A DNA stretch of 64,000 nucleotides from contig CAWIQD010000026.1 in NCBI GenBank assembly GCA_963837945.1, forward strand, positions 62,001 through 126,000, given 5' to 3'. The translations under genes and the position numbers were made by a program. The stretch comes from CAVUBL01 sp963837945 (lineage in GTDB: Bacteria > Acidobacteriota > Thermoanaerobaculia > Multivoradales > DATKCC01). The notes under the pieces were generated by a model. It was given only the letters and a program-made list of their open reading frames with translations. It searched no databases and was not told the DNA's origin. Shown one piece after another: positions 1 through 7,771 of this stretch (the first letter of the stretch is position 1; each line of letters opens with the position of its first letter).

Positions 1-72
1 GTCTCGTCCCTCGGCGCCGAGGAGCTCGCGATCCTCGGCCGCGCGATCGAGCGGCGGATGACGGGCGCGTAA
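1..72 (+). CDS. C-terminal end of an uncharacterised protein (partial, paralogue of the 7772-8410 gene)
   Basis: Only the last 23 codons are inside the window. They end in TAA and read almost identically to the last codons of the gene at 7772-8410, sharing the stretch SSLGAEELAILGRAIERR. The matching sequence continues past the stop codon into the hairpin that follows, so gene end and terminator were duplicated together. The family is not one I recognise. The frame and the match are seen directly; that the missing part also resembles the paralogue is inferred. Confidence 0.75.
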   Translation, partial: VSSLGAEELAILGRAIERRMTGA

Positions 73-80
73 GCCCAGGG

Positions 81-118
81 CGGCCCGGAGGGGCGGCGGT
101 GGCTGCCCCTCCGGGCCG
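81..118 (+). terminator. Hairpin terminator after the partial paralogue
   Basis: A perfect 14-bp stem (81-94 with 105-118, arm CGGCCCGGAGGGGC) and a 10-nt loop begin 9 bases after the stop codon. There is no clear T-run, only TCTCGCT. A related hairpin follows the paralogue at 8419-8456. Confidence 0.6.
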
Positions 119-227
119 TCTCGCTCCGGATTCAGAGGCCGCCTTTCCATGTCGTCGGGTAGGGCGGTCGGGCCAGTCGCTATACTGGAGCCCGCCACCG
201 TCCGGCGTAGGCCAGGACTTCGACCTG

Positions 228-542
228 ATGCCCACCACCCCCCAAGACCGCCTGACCACCCAGATCGAGCATGCTCGCCTCGGCTGGGAGCTGATCCAGC
301 AGGACCCGGCCTTCCGCGAGCAGGCGCGGAGCTGGCTCGCGGCGCATCCCTCCGGTTGGCCCGAGGTGGACGAGCTCTGGGAGGCGTGCCTCCGGGGCGA
401 AGGGCCGTTGGCGGAATGGCTCACCTCAGGCGCGGATCCGTCCGAGTGGCGCCGCTATCCAGCCCTCCACAGCGTAGTCGCCAGCCATCCCTTCCCGACC
501 CTCCACTCTTGGTCGATCCAGACGAGGTCCCGCGCGTCCTGA
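228..542 (+). CDS. Hypothetical protein, possible partner of the downstream nucleotidyltransferase
   Basis: A 104-residue reading frame starts at an ATG (MPTTPQDR) and is largely helical in composition, rich in Trp, Glu and Ala. An upstream start at 99 is possible, but the extra residues look like translated leader. A -10-like TATACT lies at 181-186. Its end overlaps the proposed start of the nucleotidyltransferase gene by 34 bases, as is common in small two-gene modules. I do not recognise a domain. The last 20 or so residues are low in information and could lie beyond the true end if a frameshift is present. An antitoxin role is only an inference from context. Confidence 0.5.
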   Translation: MPTTPQDRLTTQIEHARLGWELIQQDPAFREQARSWLAAHPSGWPEVDELWEACLRGEGPLAEWLTSGADPSEWRRYPALHSVVASHPFPTLHSWSIQTRSRAS

Positions 543-994
543 CCGACGCGGCTCGCCTTCTTCAGCGGGGCGAGCTGGTCGTGTTCGGGAGTGGTGCCCT
601 CGCCTTCTGGCTGGCCGAGGCGCCGCGGAGCCGAGACATCGACGTTTGGTGCGATCCACCGGAGCGTGGCGAGGTCGTCCAAGCCCTGATGGGAGAGCTG
701 TCCTGGTACCATGAGCGCCATGGCGTGTACCTGGAGGTCTGGGCGCCGGAGACCTTTGCGGCACCGGAGGACTGGCGTTCGCGGGCTCGCCGTCACACGG
801 TTCCAACCTCTCCGGAGGTGAGCCTGCTTCTGCCCCACCCGCACGACGTGCTCCTCTCGAAGGTCGAAAGGATGACGGAAAACGACGTCGAGCACGTGCG
901 GCGGATTCTTCGGGAGTTTCCTCTCTCCTCCGAGAAGCTCACCGCCCTGGCCGCCACCTGCCCGCACTTCACAGGCAAGATCTCCGACCCGTAA
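509..994 (+). CDS. DUF6036-like nucleotidyltransferase-fold protein
   Basis: The frame encodes a minimal-nucleotidyltransferase-type protein of about 161 residues. Near its start it carries the pattern GSGALAFWL followed by RSRDIDVW, matching the hG[GS]...DxD signature in which the aspartates bind metal. Later come LLLPHPHDVLLSKVER and a C-terminal helical segment, as in DUF6036/AbiEii-type proteins. The start is uncertain: TTG at 509 puts the signature about 25 residues in, as is usual for the family, whereas ATG at 416 would add an unconvincing Arg/Ser-rich leader. Members often act as toxins or are paired with small regulators. Here the only candidate partner is the upstream 228-542 frame. 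Confidence 0.6.
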   Translation: MVDPDEVPRVLTDAARLLQRGELVVFGSGALAFWLAEAPRSRDIDVWCDPPERGEVVQALMGELSWYHERHGVYLEVWAPETFAAPEDWRSRARRHTVPTSPEVSLLLPHPHDVLLSKVERMTENDVEHVRRILREFPLSSEKLTALAATCPHFTGKISDP

Positions 995-1059
995 CGGATC
1001 ACCAGGTTCCGCCACGGGCTCGAGCGGGTACAGCGCATGGTGAAGGAAGAGTTTCGACC

Positions 1060-1742
1060 TTGACCAATGATCCGCGTCACGTGGGCGCTTATGGGATCGC
1101 CGAGGCCGCGGACTACCTGACGTTGCCGCCGGCCACGCTACGCACCTGGGTGCGGGGGAGGTCCTATCCCACCGTCGAGGGGCGCCAGTTCTCGAACGCC
1201 TTGATCGGGCTCCCGGACCCGGGCGAGCCGCTCCTCTCCTTCACGAATCTCGTCGAGGCCCACGTGCTGAAGGCGATCCGACGGCGGCACGGCATCCCCA
1301 TGCAGAAGATGCGGCCGGCCCTCCTCTACCTCGAGGAGGAGCTCGGTGTCTCCCATCCGCTAGCTCGTCAGGAGTCCTCCTGACGGACGGAGTCCACTTC
1401 TTCGTCGACCACTTCGGCCAGTTCGTGAACCTCTCCCGGTCCGGCCAACTCGCCGTGCGCGAGTTGCTGGAAGCCCACCTGCGCCGAATCGAGCACGACG
1501 CGCAGGGGCTGGCTCTTCGTCTCTTCCCGTTCAGTCGCGGCGACTCCCTGGACGTGCCCCGCATCGTCGTCGTCGACCCACGAATCTCCTTCGGGCGCCC
1601 GGTGATCGCCGGCACCTCGGTTCGCACCGACGTGATCGCCTCCCGTCTCAAGGCCGGAGAGTTCGTCCAGGACCTGGCGGAGGACTACCGCGTCGAGGTC
1701 GACCAGATTGAAGAGGCGATCCGGTACGCGCTCGCCGCCTGA
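1060..1742 (+). pseudogene. DUF433-family antitoxin-like protein, broken by a single-base frameshift
   Basis: The gene starts at TTG 1060 with a good GAAGGAAGAG ribosome site. Its first part (to about 1375) encodes a MerR/HTH-like region (GIAEAADYLTLPPATLRTWV). The second part, in another frame, encodes the DUF433 domain with the typical IVVVDPRISFGRPVIAGTSV and ends EEAIRYALAA. The first frame stops at 1381-1383 in the middle of the family's usual linker (HPLARQE, then LLTDG). Adding one base near 1377 gives a continuous 227-residue protein of normal length. A true mutation or a sequencing error would look the same. DUF433 proteins usually pair with a DUF5615 PIN-like toxin, and a stump of one follows directly. 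Confidence 0.75.
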
Positions 1743-1833
1743 GCCCGTCTTCTTCTCGGACGAGAACCTCGATCGGAGGGTCTTCCCCGCCAAGATCTAC
1801 GCTTGGGGGCAGGATCGAGCTCTGATTGGATGA
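1741..1833 (+). pseudogene. Truncated DUF5615 PIN-like toxin remnant
   Basis: Directly after the DUF433 stop codon, a 30-codon frame reads PVFFSDENLDRRVFPAKI and then becomes unrelated, stopping at TGA 1831-1833. FFSDENL resembles the N-terminus of DUF5615 PIN-like toxins, including the first catalytic-type aspartate. The rest of the domain (about 80 residues) is absent from the following 190 bases. I conclude that the toxin has been lost by deletion. Gene order (DUF433, then DUF5615) supports the assignment. Confidence 0.6.
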
Positions 1834-1921
1834 GAGCCTCTCGCGGCCGTGAGGCGGCGGTAGCCGAGGTCTCAGGCGCTGGCTTCAGCCGCACCGGCTC
1901 GGCGAGTCTCCCTGGCCGCGG

Positions 1922-1950
1922 TTCGCCTGTTTCAAGACTCCTGCTACACT
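1922..1950 (+). promoter_or_regulatory. Possible sigma-70 promoter for the ATPase-helicase unit
   Basis: TTCGCC (1922-1927) and TACACT (1945-1950) are separated by 17 bases, 76 bases before the ATG at 2026. The -10 is reasonable and the -35 weak. Nothing else is evident between the toxin remnant and 2026. Confidence 0.3.
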
Positions 1951-2025
1951 TTCTCACCAGTCCGCCATAGGCCACGCCGCTGCGCGGTTCTGTCGTGCCT
2001 GGGCCAATCAATCTTCAAGGCCGCC

Positions 2026-4944
2026 ATGCTCGTCGCCGACGCTCTCTCGGGATACCCTGACGAAGACCTGGAACGACTCGCTCGTGACAAGGTGGAGGAG
2101 GTCACCAACCTACGGCTCCCTCGAGGGGTCCTGGTCCAGGAGATCGCCTTCGCCCTGTCGTCGCTGAGCTACGTCGCCAAGGTGCTCGCACCTTCCAGGC
2201 CGCCGACCTACGCGTTCCTCAAGCTTCTCCTGGATACGCCGGATCACCAGGTCTCTCCCCAGGGCTTCCGGGAGCGCGTGCTCGCCAAGACCGACGAGCT
2301 GACCGAGCGGGCAGCGAGCGGCAAGGGCCTTCGGAAGGACAAGAACTACTCGCTCTACCTCCGGATGCTTTTCGCCGCCTGGGAGGACGACGGCCGGGTG
2401 GATCGGAGCGAGGCCTTGCTGCTCGGGGCTCTCCGGAAGGAGCTCGGGCTCTGGATGCGGGAGCACCTCCTCCTGGAGCATGACCCGCTGGTCCGTCCGG
2501 TCTGGGATTCGGACCGGGCCTACGAGGAGGCCAGGAATCACCTGCTCGCCACCGGTCTCGTGCTGGTGCACGATGGTTGCTACGCCCTGCCGGACGAGGT
2601 CGCCGTCCAGATTCGGAGAGCCTGGGAGATCGACCTGTCCGATGCCGCGTATTCACGGCTTCTCGGCCGTCTGACCACCGCTCAGCTTCGAGCCGCCTTG
2701 GCTTCGGCCTCACTTCCCCTGTCCGGATCGAAGGAGGAGCGCATCGAGCGGATCGTCAAGGGGCTCGTACCCCCGACGGAGATCCTCGACTCGCTCCACA
2801 TCAACGAGGTGAAGAGTGTGTGCCGGGAATGCTCTCTGCCCGTCACGGCCGCCAAGGCGGAGCTCATCGCCAGCCTGGTCGAGCACTTCGATGTGGAGCG
2901 CGATTTAATCGAGGAGACTGAGGAGGAGGAACCCGCGGAGCCCCCAGCGCCGGAACCGCGACTGTTGGAGCCGGCCGAGCTGACCAGCCTCCTCGATGAG
3001 CTGACCGTCGACCTGCTCTACGACATCCTGGCGGCCCGTGGCCTCCGCCGCTCGGGCTCCAAGGCGGAGCGGATCGAGCGTCTGGTCGAGAGCCCGTGGT
3101 CGGAGCGAACCCTCCTGGGCGACCTCCGGCGAACCGATCTGGTGGGCCTCTGCCGTCAAGTCGGCACGCCGGTGTCCGGAGTCAAGCACGAGCTGATCGA
3201 TCGGCTGGTGCACCGGCCGCTGTCTCCGCCTCCCGTAGCCGAAGACGAGCACGAGGTGCCGCCGGGGGCCAGCGCGCTCCGGAAAGCCGAGCCCTGCCTG
3301 GGGACGGAGGTGGAGCTGGCACCCCCGAAGGCGGGAACCAAACCGGAAGCCGGCCCCACCGGAGGCCTCCCCGAGCCGCCGGCGGGGATCGGGGAGATGC
3401 AAGGCCACTTCCCCGGCCTCGAGCCGGACGAGTACGTGATCCTCGCGCTACTTCGCGAGGCGCGGTCGTTGACGGAACGGGAGATCGAGAGGGCGAGCGT
3501 GCGTCACGGCCTGGGCTGGTTCCTGACCAAGGCTCACATGGCGGACCTTCTCGCTCGCCTCCGCCGGCAAGGCGCCTCGCCGATCCACCTCCGAAGCACC
3601 GGCCGATTGAACATCTACGAGTGGCGGGACGGCGCTGGCGCGGAAGCGAGCCAAGGCCTCGACCGGGCCGCCGCCAGAGATCTCGTGGATGCGCTCCGGG
3701 GCGGCGTGGTCCCGGAGGCCCATCTCGACATGCTCGCGGTCGGCCAGGACGAAGTGCGCGTCCACCTCGTCGAGCTGCTCCGGCACGTCGAGGCCGGACG
3801 CTCGGCCGCCAAGTTCATCCGCGGGGAGTACGGCGCTGGGAAGACCTTCCTCTGCTCCTGGTTGAAAGACCGCGCTCTGGCGTCGGACTTCGCGGCCTCG
3901 ACGGTCAAGATTGGCCCGGACCAGCCGTTGTCCGACCTTCCCGTGTTCTTCTCGGGACTGATCGACGGTCTCCGGACGCCAGAGAAGCGCGACGCCAGCG
4001 CCCTGGCCGATCTCCTCGAGTCCTGGCTCCTGGCCGTTCATCGTCGAACGGCGCAGCTCGAGGGCGTCCCCGCCTTCGCGCCGGGAAGCCGCAAGCGGCT
4101 CGCCCCCTTGGTGGAGGACCACATCGGCGAGGAGTTGGCGAAGCTCTCGGACGTGGATCCGGGGTTCGGGCCGGCCCTGCGCGCCTTTTACCAAGCGCGG
4201 CTCGACGGAAACCACGAGCTCGCCGCCGCCGCCCTCGCCTGGCTGCGCGGGAGTCAGTCCGTCCCGCCTGCGAGGCTCCACAAGATCGGGGTGCGAGGCC
4301 ACCTGACGAGCGACCAGGTCTTCCCCCGGATGCGAGCACTTCTGGAGGTCATCGAGGGCGGGCGGCTTCGCGGTCTCCTCCTCGTCCTCGACGAGCTGGA
4401 GCTCGTTCGCCGATTCCCCCACGCGCGACAGCGCGAGCGGGCCTACGAGACGCTCCGGCTGCTCCTCGACGAGTGCGGCGAACACAACCTGCCGGGGTGC
4501 CTGATGGTCTGCACCGGGACTGACCAGCTCTTCGACGATGATCGGTACGGTCTTCCCAGCTACCGAGCCCTCGCTCACCGGGTATCGCCGCCTCAGAGGG
4601 CCGAGGGGCCGGCCAGCCTCCGGCAGCCGATCATCTCCTTGAGCCCCCTCGATCAGGACCGGCTCCTGGAGATGGCGGTTCGGGTCCGAGAGATCCACGG
4701 CACGGCCTATGACTGGCCGGCCGCGGAGCGCGCGCCTCGCTCCGTGCTGGAGCGGATGGTGGACCGATGGACGACCTTCGGCGACGGCAACGTCGAGCGC
4801 CTCCCGCGACCGTTTCTCCGCGAGGTGGTAAATCTCCTCGACCTGTGCGAGGAACGGCCTGAGATCCCCGCCGAGGAGTACCTCAAGAGCCCGAGCGACG
4901 AACCCGAGCTCGCGGATTCCCTCCTGGCCATCCTCGAGGACTGA
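2026..4944 (+). CDS. TerB-like / four SAP-like motifs / DUF2791 (BrxD- or SngB-type) P-loop ATPase fusion
   Basis: This 972-residue protein has several parts in order. Residues 106-150 are TerB-like (LRMLFAAWEDDGRVDRSE). Four SAP-like motifs lie near 216-246, 257-288, 326-356 and 367-397, each with the helix-Gly/Ala-x-Lys-x-Glu-helix pattern (e.g. LSGSKEERIERIV). An acidic, Pro-rich linker spans about 398-455, a winged-helix-like segment about 468-535, and a DUF2791-type ATPase occupies 550-960. Walker A is GEYGAGKT (600-607) and Walker B LVLDE (786-790). DUF2791 ATPases include BrxD of type 2 BREX and, as I recall, the ATPase of Shango, whose partners are a TerB-like protein and a helicase. 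Here TerB and ATPase are joined and the helicase gene starts 7 bases downstream. A defence role is inferred from this pairing; SAP motifs suggest DNA binding. Confidence 0.8.
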   Translation: MLVADALSGYPDEDLERLARDKVEEVTNLRLPRGVLVQEIAFALSSLSYVAKVLAPSRPPTYAFLKLLLDTPDHQVSPQGFRERVLAKTDELTERAASGKGLRKDKNYSLYLRMLFAAWEDDGRVDRSEALLLGALRKELGLWMREHLLLEHDPLVRPVWDSDRAYEEARNHLLATGLVLVHDGCYALPDEVAVQIRRAWEIDLSDAAYSRLLGRLTTAQLRAALASASLPLSGSKEERIERIVKGLVPPTEILDSLHINEVKSVCRECSLPVTAAKAELIASLVEHFDVERDLIEETEEEEPAEPPAPEPRLLEPAELTSLLDELTVDLLYDILAARGLRRSGSKAERIERLVESPWSERTLLGDLRRTDLVGLCRQVGTPVSGVKHELIDRLVHRPLSPPPVAEDEHEVPPGASALRKAEPCLGTEVELAPPKAGTKPEAGPTGGLPEPPAGIGEMQGHFPGLEPDEYVILALLREARSLTEREIERASVRHGLGWFLTKAHMADLLARLRRQGASPIHLRSTGRLNIYEWRDGAGAEASQGLDRAAARDLVDALRGGVVPEAHLDMLAVGQDEVRVHLVELLRHVEAGRSAAKFIRGEYGAGKTFLCSWLKDRALASDFAASTVKIGPDQPLSDLPVFFSGLIDGLRTPEKRDASALADLLESWLLAVHRRTAQLEGVPAFAPGSRKRLAPLVEDHIGEELAKLSDVDPGFGPALRAFYQARLDGNHELAAAALAWLRGSQSVPPARLHKIGVRGHLTSDQVFPRMRALLEVIEGGRLRGLLLVLDELELVRRFPHARQRERAYETLRLLLDECGEHNLPGCLMVCTGTDQLFDDDRYGLPSYRALAHRVSPPQRAEGPASLRQPIISLSPLDQDRLLEMAVRVREIHGTAYDWPAAERAPRSVLERMVDRWTTFGDGNVERLPRPFLREVVNLLDLCEERPEIPAEEYLKSPSDEPELADSLLAILED

Positions 4945-4951
4945 CGGCCCC

Positions 4952-7195
4952 ATGCCTCCATCCGGGACGAAGACGATCCTCGACCGTCTACATCCCGGAA
5001 TCCAACGGTGGATTCAAGAATCGGGCTGGCCGGGCCTCCGCCCGGTTCAGGAGGCCGCGATTCCTGTAATCCTGGCCGGGCACGACTGCGTGATCGAGGC
5101 GCCCACGGCTGGCGGGAAGACCGAGGCCGTCCTCTTCCCGGCCTTGACCCGCGCCGCCGAGGGCTCGGGACCCGGCGTCCGCATCCTTTACGTCGCGCCG
5201 CTCAGGGCCCTCTTGAACAATCTCGAGCTCCGCGGCGAGACCTACGCCGCGGCCTGCGGCCTCGACGCCTTCAAGTGGCACGGTGACGTGGACCAGCGAG
5301 CGAAGCTGACCAAGCTCACTCGACCCCCTGCACTCCTCATGACCACGCCGGAGTCCGTCGAGGCGATCCTGCTTCGCAAGGCGGAGGCAGCCGCGTTCTT
5401 CGCCGGCCTCGGAGCGGTGATCCTCGACGAGGCCCACAACTTCGCAGCAGGCGACCGAGGCGGGCACCTTCTCTCACTCCTCGAGCGCTTGGAGCACCTC
5501 GTCCACCGCCTCCCACAGCGGATCGCCCTCTCGGCGACCATCGGCAACCCGGAGGCGATGCTCCGATGGCTCGCCGGTCGCTGCCGGGAACCGGGAGAGC
5601 GGGTCCGGCTCTCCCAGCCGCCCGGTCCCCGGGACTTCCAGGTCCACCTGTTCTCGGAGCATGAGGATTCCAGCGGGGTTGCCGAGCGATCTGGAAGAGT
5701 CGGCCGCTTCAACTTTCTGGCGGACCTACTCCCGCGCCATCGATGCCTCGTCTTCGTCCGCTCGCGAGCCGGAGCCGAGCAGCTCGCGCGGGGCTTCATC
5801 GAGCTGAACCACCATCGGGCGGCGGGGCGGCGAATCCGGGTTCGGACCCACCACTCCGCGGTCAGTAAGTACTACCGAGAGGAGGCGGAACAGCTCATCC
5901 AGCTCGCGTCCCGCAGCTCCGAGGATCACCTCGACGCCATCATCAGCACCTCGACCCTGGAGCTGGGGATCGACATCGGAGCCCTCGATCGGGTGATCCA
6001 GCTGGATGCTCTGCCGAGCCCGAGCGGCTTCCTTCAACGCGTCGGCCGCACCGGGCGGCGCCAGGGCCAGCCTCAGTTCTTTCGGGGGCTATGCACCAAG
6101 ACCGACGACCTGATCGTCTTGGCCGCCGCGGTCAACCTCGGCTGGAAGCAGCGCTCCGAGGACCTGATCCTTCCTCGGCGGGCGTTTCACCTCCTGGCAC
6201 ACCAGTTTCTCTGCTTGGCGCTCCAGTCACACGGAATCTCGCAAGAGCAAGCCTGGGCGGTGCTCTCGGAAGCTCATTGCTTCTCCGGAGTCGGCCGAGG
6301 GGAGCTCGACCGCCTCGTCGACCACATGGTGAATGAAGAGTACCTGCGGAGGGTCGATGGGGCCCTCGTGACCGGCGACAGGACCGAGCGCGAGTTCCTT
6401 CGCGCGGGCTGGCGCCGTCTCTTCGCCGTCTTCGACTCGGCTCCCCTCTACGAGGTCTTCCACCAGAGAAAGGCGGTGGGCACCCTCGACGCGCGCTTCG
6501 TGGAGACCCTGGACGTGCCCTTCTTCTTCGTCCTCGGAGGCAAGGTCTGGAAGGCCGAGGGCGTGGATGTGCCGAGTCGAGCCGTCCGGGCGCTTCCATC
6601 ACACGCGGGAGAGGCTCCAAAGTGGACGAGCTTCGGCGGCCCGGGGGTCCCCTTCGAGACGGCGCAAGAAGCGGGGCGCCTTCTCTTTGGTCATGAGGCG
6701 CTGCCGGAGTTTCTCGATCCCGAAGCGCGGGCCGCCATGGAGGTCCTGATCCAGCATCGGGCCGGAACCTCCTGGGAGCCTGGGAACATGGTCGTCCAGG
6801 CGACAGGCGCGGGCTCGGCAATCCTCGTGACCTTCGCCGGTGACCGGATCAACCGTACCTTGGCCCGGGTTCTCGAGACCCTCGGGCTCGGGAAGGCCGC
6901 CGCGAGCTACGACGAGGTCGTGGTGAAGAGCGGGCCGCCGGGTCGGGCCGAGATGGCCCTCGCCGTCGAGTCGGCGATGGCGGAGCTGCGGTCCGGAGGC
7001 CTGGCGGACGGGCGGCAGCTAACCCAGGCGCTCCAGAGCACTCAGCCCCTCTGGCTCTTCTCCCCCTTCGCGCGTTGCCTTCCCGAGGATCTCTGGGCCG
7101 AGGCCCTGGTCGAGAAGACACTCGACTGCGACGGGCTCCTCCGATGGCTCGGAGCCGCAACGCCGACTTCCCGAGGTGACTTGTGGACGGTCTAG
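4952..7195 (+). CDS. DEAD/DEAH-box superfamily 2 helicase (BrxHI/SngC/Lhr-like)
   Basis: This 747-residue helicase carries all the main SF2 motifs: I APTAGGKT (50-57), Ia VAPLRAL, II DEAH (159-162), III SAT (194-196), STLELGIDIG (334-343) and VI QRVGRTGRR (362-370). A long C-terminal half (about 400-747) resembles the accessory region of Lhr-type helicases. The ATG follows the stop of the TerB-SAP-ATPase gene by 7 bases, so the two are surely co-transcribed. Similar helicases partner DUF2791 ATPases in BREX type 2 and Shango. No methylase, PglZ or protease genes are nearby, so this is not a complete BREX locus. Assignment to SF2 is secure; the physiological substrate is unknown. Confidence 0.88.
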   Translation: MPPSGTKTILDRLHPGIQRWIQESGWPGLRPVQEAAIPVILAGHDCVIEAPTAGGKTEAVLFPALTRAAEGSGPGVRILYVAPLRALLNNLELRGETYAAACGLDAFKWHGDVDQRAKLTKLTRPPALLMTTPESVEAILLRKAEAAAFFAGLGAVILDEAHNFAAGDRGGHLLSLLERLEHLVHRLPQRIALSATIGNPEAMLRWLAGRCREPGERVRLSQPPGPRDFQVHLFSEHEDSSGVAERSGRVGRFNFLADLLPRHRCLVFVRSRAGAEQLARGFIELNHHRAAGRRIRVRTHHSAVSKYYREEAEQLIQLASRSSEDHLDAIISTSTLELGIDIGALDRVIQLDALPSPSGFLQRVGRTGRRQGQPQFFRGLCTKTDDLIVLAAAVNLGWKQRSEDLILPRRAFHLLAHQFLCLALQSHGISQEQAWAVLSEAHCFSGVGRGELDRLVDHMVNEEYLRRVDGALVTGDRTEREFLRAGWRRLFAVFDSAPLYEVFHQRKAVGTLDARFVETLDVPFFFVLGGKVWKAEGVDVPSRAVRALPSHAGEAPKWTSFGGPGVPFETAQEAGRLLFGHEALPEFLDPEARAAMEVLIQHRAGTSWEPGNMVVQATGAGSAILVTFAGDRINRTLARVLETLGLGKAAASYDEVVVKSGPPGRAEMALAVESAMAELRSGGLADGRQLTQALQSTQPLWLFSPFARCLPEDLWAEALVEKTLDCDGLLRWLGAATPTSRGDLWTV

Positions 7196-7584
7196 CTCAT
7201 GTTCTGGAGGCCACGGCTGCTCTCGCTTGGCCGCTGCTACTTGCACTCCTCCTGTTCCGACTCCGCCACGTCTTGCTCGATGTTCTCGAGTCGGCCAAGT
7301 CCCGCCGCTTCACGGTCAAGCTGGCGGGCACCGAGCTCACGATGGAAGAAGCTTCAGAGCAGCAGCGACTTGCAAGAGAATCCATCATCGACGGCCTCCA
7401 GGCGGCCACCGCGCTGGTCCACGGCCTCACCTTCGTCACTCCAACGAGGCGGATCTCGTCGGCGTGGACGTACCCGTGCTCAATCCATTCGTGGCGTGAC
7501 CCGCGCGCCGGGCGGCTCGGCGAGGCCGCCTTTTCCCCAAGCAGTCCGGCCCCGGACCCCAAGAGGGCTCAGAAGTTGCGGTAG
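7183..7584 (+). CDS. Small membrane-anchored protein overlapping the helicase end; C-terminus probably frameshifted
   Basis: The GTG start overlaps the last codons of the helicase (13 bases), suggesting translational coupling. Residues about 8-28 form one membrane segment (AALAWPLLLALLLF), followed by a cytoplasmic stretch containing FTVKLAGTELTMEEASEQQR. I recall that stretch from proteins whose helical region leads into a receiver-like or TIR-like domain. After about residue 83 the frame becomes low-quality. In another frame the sequence reads ADLVGVDVPVLNPFVA and stops at 7499, which looks like a natural ending. A frameshift near 7437 or an internal deletion is therefore likely. It could be a third component of the ATPase-helicase unit. 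Confidence 0.5.
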   Translation: MDGLAHVLEATAALAWPLLLALLLFRLRHVLLDVLESAKSRRFTVKLAGTELTMEEASEQQRLARESIIDGLQAATALVHGLTFVTPTRRISSAWTYPCSIHSWRDPRAGRLGEAAFSPSSPAPDPKRAQKLR

Positions 7585-7587
7585 GAC

Positions 7588-7617
7588 TTGACAAACCTGG
7601 GGAAGGCGCGGTAGTCT
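7588..7617 (+). promoter_or_regulatory. Sigma-70 promoter for the 7772-8410 gene
   Basis: A consensus TTGACA (7588-7593) and TAGTCT (7612-7617) are 18 bases apart. They would give a leader of about 145 nt before the ATG at 7772, and this leader contains the hairpin at 7715-7744. Confidence 0.6.
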
Positions 7618-7714
7618 GGCGGTAACGACAGCGCGAGCCTTGTCCTGGCCCGGCCGCGGGCGGTGCCCGCAGAGCGGCTGGCGCCTTCGGGCACGAGGTC
7701 TCGCAACTACAAAC

Positions 7715-7744
7715 GGCCCGAGCGAGCGGGAACTCGCCCGGGCC
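7715..7744 (+). other. Leader hairpin before the 7772-8410 gene
   Basis: GGCCCGAGCGAG pairs with CTCGCCCGGGCC (11 of 12 bases) around a 6-base loop. It ends 9 bases before the AAGGAG ribosome site (7754-7759). It could act as an attenuator or mRNA-stability element, but there is no T-run. Confidence 0.4.
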
Positions 7745-7771
7745 TGCTACGCAAAGGAGCAATCACCTCCC

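Noticed and set aside
3448..4953. 501-codon minus-strand frame opposite the ATPase
   Set aside because: Antisense shadow of the 972-residue ATPase fusion; no recognisable motif.
2026..7195. Complete BREX type 2 (Pgl) locus
   Set aside because: Only the BrxD-like ATPase and helicase parts are present; no PglX, PglZ, PglY or kinase gene follows on either side.
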